From: Alphaproteobacteria bacterium
Lineage (GTDB): Bacteria; Pseudomonadota; Alphaproteobacteria; Rs-D84
Assembly: GCA_009783855.1 (NCBI GenBank)
Contig: WRCO01000007.1
Location: forward strand, 1 to 46,462
Direction of reading: 5' to 3'
Length of the DNA stretch: 46,462 bases
Positions 24,045-33,141 of this stretch are shown in pieces. Each line of letters starts with the position of its first letter. Within the stretch, counting starts at the first letter, position 1. Both the position numbers and the translations under genes were made by a program. The notes beneath the pieces were generated by a model. The model was not told the origin of the DNA and searched no databases. It saw nothing but the letters and a program-made list of their open reading frames with translations.

Positions 24045-26600
24045 TTGAGGAAGGCATCCATATTTTTGCTGGTTTTCTGCGCGTGTCCGCTTGCTGTGCT
24101 TGCCGCGGATGCGGTCACTCCGCGCAGCGCGACCACCCATGTCGGGGCGGCGCGAAGCGAACAGGCGCCGACACGCGGCGATGTAACCGTACACCGGGCG
24201 GCGACGGTCGAAGGCGCCGCGGTCCGGACAAGACCGGAATCCACCCATACCGCGCCGGCGCGCGCGGCCACACTTCAAAGCCGAAGCGCGGTGCGTTCGC
24301 GAAGCGCGACTGTGCCGGCGCACGCTTCCCCGCCGCAGGCGCGGACCGCCGTGGCACAGCCGGCGCGTGGTCAGATTAATGTCGCGCGGTCGGGCGCGAT
24401 GCTTCGCGCGGGGCCGACAACGGCGCGGTCGGGCGTGCCCCCGAACATGTCGCGAAGCGCGATGGCGCCGAATGTTTCGCGAAGCGCGACTTCGCCGAAC
24501 GTTTCGCGTTCCGGTACGGCGGTGTTTTCGGATTTGTCGCGGATGGGCGGCGGATATGCGGCGTGCCGCGATGCTTATAATACCTGTATGGACCAATTCT
24601 GCGCCAATGCGAACGAAGTTTTCCGGCGTTGTTTCTGTTCCGAAAGATTCCGTGATTTACAGCATACGGACGAAGTCCTTACCCGCGCGCTTGGCATGTT
24701 GCAGGACTTTGCGGACCGCGACCTTCGCGTTGTCGGATTGACCGCCCGCGAAGTCGAAGTTGAAATGACAATGTCCGAAGGCGAACGCGCCGCCGCCGGG
24801 TTAAGCGGTGTTGAAATAAGCGCGGCGTTATCGGGAATTCGCGACTTGCTTGCCGGGCGGGAACCGTCGGGCGGCGGGTTTGGCGGCGGCGCGGGCCGGT
24901 CAAGTCCGGCATCGTTCACGGGTACTCTTTCTTTGGGCCTTCTTGATACGTCCGATATATGGGCGGGCGGCGGCAGTGGCGGCGGTACCGGATTCGGCGG
25001 TATGTGGAGCACGGGCGGCGGCGCGAATATCGCGGAAATGGACGGCCGCAACCTTTATAACGAAGTCAACCGGCAGTGCAGCCAGATGGTCCGTTCCCAA
25101 TGCGAATCCGATTCCGTGTTACAGATGGTGCGCTCTGCGTATTCGTTGGTCATAGCGCAGGATTGCAACGCGGTTGAACGCCGCACAGCGGAACGCCGCC
25201 TTACGCTTGAGAACCGGGTGCGCGAAGCGGAACGGGTTTTGCGCGACGCGCGTCTGGACGACTTTCGCGCGCGGAATTCGGCAAGTGTGAACGAATGTAT
25301 CGTCCGTGTGCGCGCGGAAATTATGCACGACGGCGCGTGCGGAACGAATTGGCGCCGCTGTCTTGACTTTTCCGGAAGGTATATAGAACGCGTGCCGGCG
25401 CCGGGCGAACCGCGGGTGGTGTATTCGCCGGTTCTGTTTCAATTGGCGGAACAGCTTGACCTTGCCACACCTCCGTCCCAGAACGACCGCGCATTTCGGG
25501 AACATTTACAGGGATTGCGCGTGAATGCGCGCGGCGCGCTTGGCATGTGCGAAGATGATTCTAATCTTGTGTGGGAACGCTTCCTTGACGAAGCGTTGAT
25601 TGAAATTGCACAGGCGCAGTCACGCATGCTTCAAGAAATCAGGGGCACCTGTGTTTCCATCATGGCACGGTGTTATGACAACCAATCCGGACAGCTGGGC
25701 GATTTTGATACAACGCGGCGCCAGACGTCCGCCGCATTGGGCGCCCAGGCAACGCGCGCGATGTGCGCAAGGGAAGTTGGCGCATGCGCTTCGTTGCATT
25801 GCCCGCCAACAGCAAGGCGCTCTGATGGGTCGGTCGGATGTGATGAGTGCCAATGGAATGAAACCGGAAGGATTACTAATGCCGACCGCTGCGGGCTTTC
25901 CGCGCTTATCAATTTTGTGGCGGCGGTGGACACGGTTCATATCGGCGAAGGATGCGAAGAAGCATTGACCAATCATTTGAATGCGTATTGCGCGCCAAGC
26001 AGGATTGGCGCCGCGGCGACGACCGGTGGCGGCACGACGGGCGGTCCATCGCTTGACGGATGTTTTGTGAGAGAGCCACGCGCCGTATGGGACGAGCTTA
26101 ATCGGGTGGCGACCGGCACAGGCGGGGCGGTTGCACTTTGTCCGATAGATGATGTTACGTTTACCGGGACCGCCCGCACAAACCTTGTAGGAGATACCTT
26201 TGACGCATTCCATCGCCGCATATCGCAATTGCTTGCAACGGAATGCCGCAGACACGGCGGATTCTGGGATACCGGTGATTCCGTCATCCCCGGAAACCCG
26301 AATTTAAGCGGCGCGTTTTACGGCGCGGTAATGGGCAATCATACTCCTGTATCGCCAGCGGAGGGTGACCAGCGCAGGACAGGCCTGCAAGCCGCCCGCA
26401 CATCCGTGCAGCGACAGCAATTGCAAGATTGGGGATTCTGTTGGGAAAATACGGCGATGATGTCTTGCGAAATGCAAGAAGGAACGTTCAACCGGGCCAC
26501 CAATATATGCACGTTCGACGATTCATGGTGGCGGTCGCGGTGCGAAGACATGCTTGGCGGGGTTTGGATTAATAACAACTGCCTTGTCCCGCAGCAGTAA
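24045..26600 (+). CDS. Large Cys-rich secreted protein of unknown function (paralog of 35322-37670)
   Basis: TTG start proposed (RKASIFLLVFCACPLAVLAADA signal peptide) because a promoter TATAAT at 24030-24035 lies inside the longer ORF; R/S/A/T/P-rich N-terminus; MGGGYAACRDAYNTCMDQFCANANEVFRRCFCSERFRDLQ. Confidence 0.85.
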   Translation: MRKASIFLLVFCACPLAVLAADAVTPRSATTHVGAARSEQAPTRGDVTVHRAATVEGAAVRTRPESTHTAPARAATLQSRSAVRSRSATVPAHASPPQARTAVAQPARGQINVARSGAMLRAGPTTARSGVPPNMSRSAMAPNVSRSATSPNVSRSGTAVFSDLSRMGGGYAACRDAYNTCMDQFCANANEVFRRCFCSERFRDLQHTDEVLTRALGMLQDFADRDLRVVGLTAREVEVEMTMSEGERAAAGLSGVEISAALSGIRDLLAGREPSGGGFGGGAGRSSPASFTGTLSLGLLDTSDIWAGGGSGGGTGFGGMWSTGGGANIAEMDGRNLYNEVNRQCSQMVRSQCESDSVLQMVRSAYSLVIAQDCNAVERRTAERRLTLENRVREAERVLRDARLDDFRARNSASVNECIVRVRAEIMHDGACGTNWRRCLDFSGRYIERVPAPGEPRVVYSPVLFQLAEQLDLATPPSQNDRAFREHLQGLRVNARGALGMCEDDSNLVWERFLDEALIEIAQAQSRMLQEIRGTCVSIMARCYDNQSGQLGDFDTTRRQTSAALGAQATRAMCAREVGACASLHCPPTARRSDGSVGCDECQWNETGRITNADRCGLSALINFVAAVDTVHIGEGCEEALTNHLNAYCAPSRIGAAATTGGGTTGGPSLDGCFVREPRAVWDELNRVATGTGGAVALCPIDDVTFTGTARTNLVGDTFDAFHRRISQLLATECRRHGGFWDTGDSVIPGNPNLSGAFYGAVMGNHTPVSPAEGDQRRTGLQAARTSVQRQQLQDWGFCWENTAMMSCEMQEGTFNRATNICTFDDSWWRSRCEDMLGGVWINNNCLVPQQ
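24444..24524 (+). repeat. 27-bp imperfect tandem repeat (3 units)
   Basis: Encodes NMSRSAMAP / NVSRSATSP / NVSRSGTAV. Confidence 0.75.
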
Positions 26601-26622
26601 CAGGGAAACTGTGTTTTCAGAC

Positions 26623-26645
26623 AAAATTACAAAGTAATTTTTGTA
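26623..26645 (+). terminator. Hairpin after the large secreted-protein gene
   Basis: CAAAATTACAAAGTAATTTTTG. Confidence 0.5.
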
Positions 26646-26672
26646 AAAAGATAATAAAAAGAGAATATAAAG

Positions 26673-27875
26673 ATGAAAAACATATTCGCATTTTTGATTT
26701 TCATCGGGCTGTCCATACCGGCGATGGCGGACGAGGCTTTGCTTGCCGCATGGGGTGCCACAGAACGGGCATGGTGCCCGTCGGGAAATCCGATGGGGCT
26801 GTGCATTGGTGACTATGACTATACTCATGCGGGGGGACACCACCGCGGCACGATGAGACTTACCCCTGAGCAACGTGCCGACCCCCTTAACCCCGGTTCC
26901 TGTGCACCGCGTCAGGTTTATAATACCATAGACCGAAACCATTTTAATGAGGAGTGCTCCAGTCTCCTTGATAGTGGTGTCTGGGATCACACCCTATCAA
27001 ACTTCGGCGACACCCCCGCTTGTTGGGCCCGGGCGGCCCTTGAATGGAATGCTGGTAATTCGACCCATAATCCGGGCCGTTCGGATCAACCCCACGGCTT
27101 TAACCGCGGTCTGTTAAAACTTATGGCGCGTAACGTTGATGGAGACTGTGCAACTTTTTACCCGGTCCTGATGACTACACAGGTATGGCGCCACAGCGGC
27201 GCCACCCAACCATTCAGGTCCGGCATCTTCCCTGCTTTTAGTCAGGCCGAATGGGGACGATTCGGTGTTCGGCTTTGCCAAGAAGGCCGCGGGCGCGCGG
27301 GTGTATGCAGCCCCGGCACTGACGACCAGCAGATAAGAAGAACCACTTATGCGAGACTTGGTGTTCCGCAGAGCCGGGGCACCGTGTCTCACGATCAAAA
27401 TACTTGGGTGGTGAACATGATACGCGACAGATGTAGAGTGCATGCGCCCTCAACAAACGATGCAGACCAAGATACAGCGGATGGTCGACGGTGGCAAGTC
27501 GAACAAGATATTGCACAGGCGCTTGCCATATCAAGGTATGTTCCGTCGGGTCATGGCGCTTTTGCCCGGGTAATTACAGTACGCGCCACCTGGGCCTGGG
27601 TTGGCTCCACGGCCAGCGGCATAGATATTCAGAATTCCGGTGAAGAGATACTTGTATGCAAAGAAGGATTCCGGCCGAATACAAGTCGTACCGATTGCGA
27701 AATGATAAACCCCGCTCTTTGCACGCGCGCCAGGTGCGACAATCCGGCCGATTGCGACACGTTCGACAGAGAACGGATATATTTCGGCCCGGGAAGAACC
27801 CAGACGCCGATAACAGACCAATGCTGGCAAAGGATGGATGCGACAGAGTTTGTGACATGTGTGAGAGGGAGCTGA
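26673..27875 (+). CDS. Secreted Cys-containing protein of unknown function
   Basis: 400 aa; signal peptide MKNIFAFLIFIGLSIPAMA; C-terminal CKEGFRPNTSRTDCEMINPALCTRARC. Confidence 0.8.
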   Translation: MKNIFAFLIFIGLSIPAMADEALLAAWGATERAWCPSGNPMGLCIGDYDYTHAGGHHRGTMRLTPEQRADPLNPGSCAPRQVYNTIDRNHFNEECSSLLDSGVWDHTLSNFGDTPACWARAALEWNAGNSTHNPGRSDQPHGFNRGLLKLMARNVDGDCATFYPVLMTTQVWRHSGATQPFRSGIFPAFSQAEWGRFGVRLCQEGRGRAGVCSPGTDDQQIRRTTYARLGVPQSRGTVSHDQNTWVVNMIRDRCRVHAPSTNDADQDTADGRRWQVEQDIAQALAISRYVPSGHGAFARVITVRATWAWVGSTASGIDIQNSGEEILVCKEGFRPNTSRTDCEMINPALCTRARCDNPADCDTFDRERIYFGPGRTQTPITDQCWQRMDATEFVTCVRGS

Positions 27876-27940
27876 TCGCTGTACGAATAATGTTTGGAAT
27901 TTTGCCAGCAACTGGTGTGTTCCCTAGAAAAACGACCATC

Positions 27941-28045
27941 TGTCATTCCCGCGAAGGCGGGAATCCATTGTACAATAATGTGTCGCCGGCTTTGCCGGCG
28001 ACGGCTTTTTATAAACAGTGGATCCCGGCCTTCGCGGGAATGACA
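27941..28045. repeat. 105-bp palindromic element with about 27-bp terminal inverted repeats and a central hairpin
   Basis: TGTCATTCCCGCGAAGGCGGGAATCCA ... GTCGCCGGCTTTGCCGGCGAC ... TGGATCCCGGCCTTCGCGGGAATGACA. Confidence 0.85.
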
Positions 28046-28130
28046 TATGGCGGGTGTCGACGCTTGTGATGACGAACGACAAAAATGCGTTGCAATCCGT
28101 GTGTCCGCGCCGTATAATCCCGGCATATGT

Positions 28131-28153
28131 AGGGGCAAATATTATTTGCCCCT
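28131..28153. repeat. Perfect palindromic hairpin in the alaS leader
   Basis: AGGGGCAAATATTATTTGCCCCT, downstream of TTGCAA-N17-TATAAT. Confidence 0.85.
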
Positions 28154-28178
28154 ATGCAATTCAGTAAGGCAACGCACA

Positions 28179-29966
28179 ATGACATTCAATGAAATTCGCA
28201 AACTGTTTTTGGACTATATGGAAAAGCATGGGCATAAAATTGTCCCGTCGGCGTCGCTTATTCCCGACGACCCGTCCGTCATGTTTACCATCGGCGGCAT
28301 AGTGCCGTTCAAAAAAGCCATGCAGGGTTTGGTCCCGCCGCCCGCGGCGCGTGTCGCGAATTCCCAAAAATGCCTTCGCGCGGGCGGAAAGCACAACGAC
28401 CTTGAAGACGTCGGATACGACAACCGGCATCATACTTTCTTTGAAATGCTTGGCAACTGGTCCTTTGGCGATTATTTCAAGCAAGGCGCGATTGAAATGT
28501 CTTGGGACCTTTTGGTCAACGTATTAAAACTTGACCCCGAACGCATAATCGTAACTACCCACATTACCGACGACGAAGCAACCGAAATATGGCGCCGCGT
28601 CGCGGGTAAGGAAGCCATACGTTTGGACAAAGACAACTGGTGGGCGATGGGCGATACCGGACCCTGCGGGCCGTGTACGGAAATGTTTTGGGATTTCGGA
28701 CCGACCGTCCCCGGCGGCCTTCCGGGCGCACCGGACGAAGGCAACCGATATGTCGAAATATGGAACAATGTTTTCATGCAATACGACCGCTTGCCCGACG
28801 GGTCGCTTGTCGATTTGCCAAACAAGAATATCGACACGGGCGCGGGGTTGGAACGCTGGGCGGCCGTGTTACAGGGCGTGACGGACAATTACGACAGCGA
28901 TTTGTTTGTCGCGCTTAAAAACGCTGTGTCGGATATAACCGGCGCCGCGCAGACGCCGGACAACGTGCCGTCGTTCAAAATCATCACAGACCATCTTCGC
29001 GCGGCCGGATTCGCAATCGCCGACGGCGTCATACCATCAAATACGGAACGCGGATATGTCATCCGCCGCATACTGCGCCGCGCTATGCGCCACGGACAGG
29101 TCTTGGGGCACAAGGGCGCCCTGCTCTCTAAACTGTACCCGTCATTGGTCGAACAAATGGGCGAAGCGTATCCGGAACTTGTCCGCGAATCCGGCCGCGT
29201 CATCGCAACAATTGAACGTGAAGAAAAAGCATTCGAAGACATGCTGGTGTCCGGATTGAAGATGCTTGAGAAAGAGCTGGAAAAATACCCCCACCCGTCC
29301 GCTTCGCGGACACCCGCCCCCGAAACGGGGGCAGGAGAATTCTGTCTGGCCGGCGATGTCGCGTTCAAGCTTTACGATACTTATGGGTTTCCTTTGGATT
29401 TAACGCAATCGATTTTGGCGGAACGCGGAATGTCTGTGGATGTTGCCGGATTCGACGCCGCGATGGCACAACAAAAAGAACGCAGTCGATGCGCCGGCAC
29501 ATTCAAAGGCGGGCTTGCCGACGAATCTGTTGAAACGACGAAACTGCATACCGCGGCGCATTTGTTACAGGCCGCGCTGCGCCGCGTATTGGGCGATTCC
29601 GTCATGCAAAAGGGAAGCAATATCACCGCGGAGCGTTTGCGGTTTGATTTCTCGTTCGACCGGCGCGTGGGGCCCGACGAAATCGCCGCCACCGAAAAAA
29701 TTGTAAACGATGCCATCGCCGCCGCCGCCCCGGTCGAATTTTTGGAAATGACAATGGCGGACGCCCGCGCCGCCGGCGCAATCGGAATATTCGATGCGGC
29801 GGACGGCGAAATGGTAAAGGTTTATCGGATGGGCGATTGGTCTCTTGAAATCTGCGGCGGGCCGCATGCTGCAAATACCGGCGAACTTGGCGCGTTCAAG
29901 ATTCAAAAAGAAGAATCAAGCGCCGCGGGAGTGCGGCGGATAAAGGCGGTTTTGAATATTGAATAA
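28179..29966 (+). CDS. alaS: Alanine--tRNA ligase, short form without a C-terminal C-Ala domain
   Basis: MTFNEIRKLFLDYMEKHGHKIVPSASLIP..., HTAAHLLQAALRRVLG, CGGPHAANTGELGAFKI, stops after GVRRIKAVLNIE. Confidence 0.95.
   Translation: MTFNEIRKLFLDYMEKHGHKIVPSASLIPDDPSVMFTIGGIVPFKKAMQGLVPPPAARVANSQKCLRAGGKHNDLEDVGYDNRHHTFFEMLGNWSFGDYFKQGAIEMSWDLLVNVLKLDPERIIVTTHITDDEATEIWRRVAGKEAIRLDKDNWWAMGDTGPCGPCTEMFWDFGPTVPGGLPGAPDEGNRYVEIWNNVFMQYDRLPDGSLVDLPNKNIDTGAGLERWAAVLQGVTDNYDSDLFVALKNAVSDITGAAQTPDNVPSFKIITDHLRAAGFAIADGVIPSNTERGYVIRRILRRAMRHGQVLGHKGALLSKLYPSLVEQMGEAYPELVRESGRVIATIEREEKAFEDMLVSGLKMLEKELEKYPHPSASRTPAPETGAGEFCLAGDVAFKLYDTYGFPLDLTQSILAERGMSVDVAGFDAAMAQQKERSRCAGTFKGGLADESVETTKLHTAAHLLQAALRRVLGDSVMQKGSNITAERLRFDFSFDRRVGPDEIAATEKIVNDAIAAAAPVEFLEMTMADARAAGAIGIFDAADGEMVKVYRMGDWSLEICGGPHAANTGELGAFKIQKEESSAAGVRRIKAVLNIE
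29297..29332. repeat. Two adjacent hairpins inside alaS
   Basis: GTCCGCTTCGCGGAC (29297-29311) and GCCCCCGAAACGGGGGC (29316-29332). Confidence 0.8.
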
Positions 29967-30140
29967 GGAATCAATCCAACATTCATAATTTATTGACTTT
30001 TATACGAATACTTGATACTATGCGCTTGTGCCGCCCGGGGCGGAGATTCACTACAAATAAAGCACCCTCTTTTTTATTCGCAATGAATTTCCTGTCCTTG
30101 GGCAGACGTTCAACCATTAAAAAAGGATAAAAAGTAAAAA

Positions 30141-32057
30141 ATGGTAAAAGTAAAACAAGACCAGATTGCCAATTTGGCATTTCTGGACGACAGGTTTGAC
30201 GACGAATTCGCAGAAGATTATGATGAATTCGATGATGGAAAAAGCGCGGCGATCGCCGCAACAAAAAAAGTGGCAAAACCGAAAGCCGAAAATAAAAAAT
30301 CAAAAGACGGCGCGGCGCCGAAATCGGAAAGCAAAAAGCAAAAGCCGGATGCCGGCGAAAACGACGGCATCGTCCACTTTTTCGCCATGGGCGGAATGGA
30401 GCATATCGGCCAGAATATGTACGTGTACCGGTACAGGGGCAAATACTTAATCGTCGATTGCGGAATGGGATTTCTTGATTCCGACGTCGGCGGCGACGAT
30501 GTGAAGTATTGCGACACCACTTGGCTTGAAAAGCGCAAGAAAGATGTTGTCGGAATCATCCTTACCCACGGGCACGAAGACCACGTCGGCGCGCTTAAAT
30601 ACGTGTGGGAGAAATTCCGCTGTCCGATTTATTGCACGCGCTTTGTCGCGAAATTTATGAAGCGCACTTTCGACGGAATGGAAATAGATTACAAGCCTTC
30701 GGATATCGTAACGTTCGACCATAACGGCGCGAATTTTAACGTCGGTCCGTTTGCAATTGAAACTTTCCATGTGTCGCACTCGGTGCCCGAAGCGCAGATG
30801 CTTTTGATTAAAACGGCGGCGGGCAAGATTCTTCATACCGGCGACTGGACCTTTAACGATGCGATTCCGATTGAAAATCCGACGGATTACAAACGCCTTC
30901 GCGAGATTGGTTCCGACCCTGATTTGCTTGCGTGCGTTTGCGAATCGACCGCCGTCGGCCGACAGGAAGTTCAAACAACCGAAGTCGAAGTAAGGGAAAC
31001 GCTTGCCGAAATCATGGCAAAGGCGCCGGGCCGCGTATTTGTTTCCGGATACAGCCGCTCTATCGCGCGAATGAAAATGTTCGCCGACGCCGCGCGCGAA
31101 GTCGGCCGCGAACCCGCGATTAAAGAACGCAGCAACCCGCGTCCCGTACCCTATGTCGGTTTGCCTGAATTCCGCGATATTGCAATCGAATGCGGGTATT
31201 TGAAAAAAGACGACGTCGCGCTTCACCGCGATATTAAGGAATTGCCCGGCCACATGCAGGCGATATATCTTACGGGGCACCAGGGTGAAAAATACGCCAT
31301 GCTTACGCGCCTTTGCCGCGGCCATGTGAAAGAATTGAAATTAATGCCCACCGATACCGTTGTGTTTTCCGCAATCGTCATCCCGGGCCGCGAAGCGCAG
31401 GTTTCGTTTCTTTATAACCGCTTGGCCAAAATCGGCGTCACCACGAAGACCATATACGACACGCCGAAAGTGCACGCAAGCGGCCACGCCGGCCGCCCCG
31501 AATACGAACGCTTTTACGACATCGTTCACCCGCATGTCATACTGCCCATGCACGGCGAATACATGACATGCCTGCTTAATGCGAAAATGGCGATGGAACG
31601 CGGCGGCGCAAAGCACATGAGCATCCTTCGCAACGGCGAAATCGTCGCATTGCAACGCGGAGAGGCGCCCGTCGTCGTCGAAACCATCAAGACCGGATTC
31701 ATCGTCATGGAAGGCGAAACGGAACGCATGGGAAGCGACGACCCGGTTCTTAAAAACCGTCAAAAGCTGTCGACCGAAGGCGCGGTGTTCGTCACCCTGC
31801 CCGTTGACAAGCGCGGATACCTTAAAGACACTCCCGAAGTGTCGTCGGCGGGCGTATTCGAACACGACGGAAAGGGATTAATCAGACGCCAGATTCAGAT
31901 TGAAATCACAAAGGCAATCGACGCTTTGGGCAAGGCGGACAGAAAGTCCCAAGAGACCTTGCGCGAATCCGTCGCGACGGCGGTCAAAAAAGTCATTCGT
32001 CCGATTATGGGCGACCGCAAATCCCCGTCGGTGCAAGTACATTTTATTTATAAATAA
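30141..32057 (+). CDS. rnj: Ribonuclease J with an N-terminal charged extension
   Basis: ILTHGHEDHVGAL metallo-beta-lactamase motif, beta-CASP region VFSAIVIPGREAQVSFLYNRL; first ~80 aa acidic then Lys-rich. Confidence 0.95.
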   Translation: MVKVKQDQIANLAFLDDRFDDEFAEDYDEFDDGKSAAIAATKKVAKPKAENKKSKDGAAPKSESKKQKPDAGENDGIVHFFAMGGMEHIGQNMYVYRYRGKYLIVDCGMGFLDSDVGGDDVKYCDTTWLEKRKKDVVGIILTHGHEDHVGALKYVWEKFRCPIYCTRFVAKFMKRTFDGMEIDYKPSDIVTFDHNGANFNVGPFAIETFHVSHSVPEAQMLLIKTAAGKILHTGDWTFNDAIPIENPTDYKRLREIGSDPDLLACVCESTAVGRQEVQTTEVEVRETLAEIMAKAPGRVFVSGYSRSIARMKMFADAAREVGREPAIKERSNPRPVPYVGLPEFRDIAIECGYLKKDDVALHRDIKELPGHMQAIYLTGHQGEKYAMLTRLCRGHVKELKLMPTDTVVFSAIVIPGREAQVSFLYNRLAKIGVTTKTIYDTPKVHASGHAGRPEYERFYDIVHPHVILPMHGEYMTCLLNAKMAMERGGAKHMSILRNGEIVALQRGEAPVVVETIKTGFIVMEGETERMGSDDPVLKNRQKLSTEGAVFVTLPVDKRGYLKDTPEVSSAGVFEHDGKGLIRRQIQIEITKAIDALGKADRKSQETLRESVATAVKKVIRPIMGDRKSPSVQVHFIYK

Positions 32058-32085
32058 AAACCGCGCCACAAAGGCGCGTTTTTTT
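32058..32085 (+). terminator. Terminator after rnj
   Basis: AAACCGCGCCACAAAGGCGCGTTTTTTT-type hairpin. Confidence 0.75.
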
Positions 32086-32148
32086 AGCATTAGTTTTCAA
32101 CGGCCAAACATGATATAATATTCCGTGTGTAATACAGGGTTGAAATAT

Positions 32149-33141
32149 ATGCGTGTAACAGGCCGCTTGTTCGTTGTGCAGATGATTTTGGTCGCGTCGT
32201 TTTGTGCGGCCGGCGTTTCCGCCTTTGCTTCGACGCGCGTGTCCGGCGGCTCTGTCCGTTCCGCGGGCCCGGCGCGTGATGCCAATGTTTCGCCCGCCCG
32301 CACCGCAAGCGCACCTGCGTCCGTCCGCACCACAGAATTCCCAAGGTTGGAACCACAACCGCTGCGCGCCGCCGCGCCCGCGCCTCAAAGAGTTGCGTAT
32401 CGGCAGCAAGGCGCCGTAGTCGCGCGAAACGCAATCTTGTCGAATATCGGTCCGTCGGCATACCGCGCGCCGTCGTCGGCGGCTTCGCCGCCTGTGCCGG
32501 CTTTGATTACGCACAGCGATGCGGATGCGATTGAATTTATAACCATGGTGCTTTCGGGCGACCCGCAAGTTGTCATGGCGTTCGTCAATATGGAGCGTTT
32601 CCGCCGCGCCAATCCTTCGCCCGTAAGGTTGCTTGAATCGGCAAGGGGGCATTTGTATCAAGTGACGCGCATGCGGTTCGGCGTTGCGATGGGCGCTTCG
32701 CTGTCGGATGTCGCGATGCATACGTCTACCGAAGATTTGGTGCTTTTATGGCAGATGATGACGGACGGCATCGACCAGATGCAAAGGACAAGGGACCAGC
32801 ACCAGCATTTTGAAATGCTTGCCGTGCAAATGACGCTTGCCATGCAGATGCCGTTTGCATCGGGCATACAGGATTCAGAGCGGCATACGGAACCGACGGC
32901 GGTGTTGACCGCGCTTTTGGCGCAATGCGCGGATGATGACGGCAACAGAGCGAACCACGGCGCGGCCGCCTTGTGCGCTCATTCTGAAATAGTCATGCTT
33001 GCCGCCGATTTGCGCACCGAAAGCCGCTTTATAGTCGAAGCGGAAAAGACATGCAATCATGGGGAATGGTCGCCTTGCAGAATTACAAGATGCCGCGGGG
33101 ATTTATGGCTTACCGACGACGGCAGATGCGTGCAGAGGTAA
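32149..33141 (+). CDS. Secreted protein with low-complexity N-terminus and Cys-rich C-terminus, unknown function
   Basis: MRVTGRLFVVQMILVASFCAAGVSAFA signal; R/S/A-rich tract; C-terminal CNHGEWSPCRITRCRGDLWLTDDGRCVQR. Confidence 0.75.
   Translation: MRVTGRLFVVQMILVASFCAAGVSAFASTRVSGGSVRSAGPARDANVSPARTASAPASVRTTEFPRLEPQPLRAAAPAPQRVAYRQQGAVVARNAILSNIGPSAYRAPSSAASPPVPALITHSDADAIEFITMVLSGDPQVVMAFVNMERFRRANPSPVRLLESARGHLYQVTRMRFGVAMGASLSDVAMHTSTEDLVLLWQMMTDGIDQMQRTRDQHQHFEMLAVQMTLAMQMPFASGIQDSERHTEPTAVLTALLAQCADDDGNRANHGAAALCAHSEIVMLAADLRTESRFIVEAEKTCNHGEWSPCRITRCRGDLWLTDDGRCVQR

Noticed and set aside
33050-33141. Thrombospondin type-1 repeat in the C-terminus (GEWSPCRITRC)
   Set aside because: Only a short local resemblance; insufficient for a domain call
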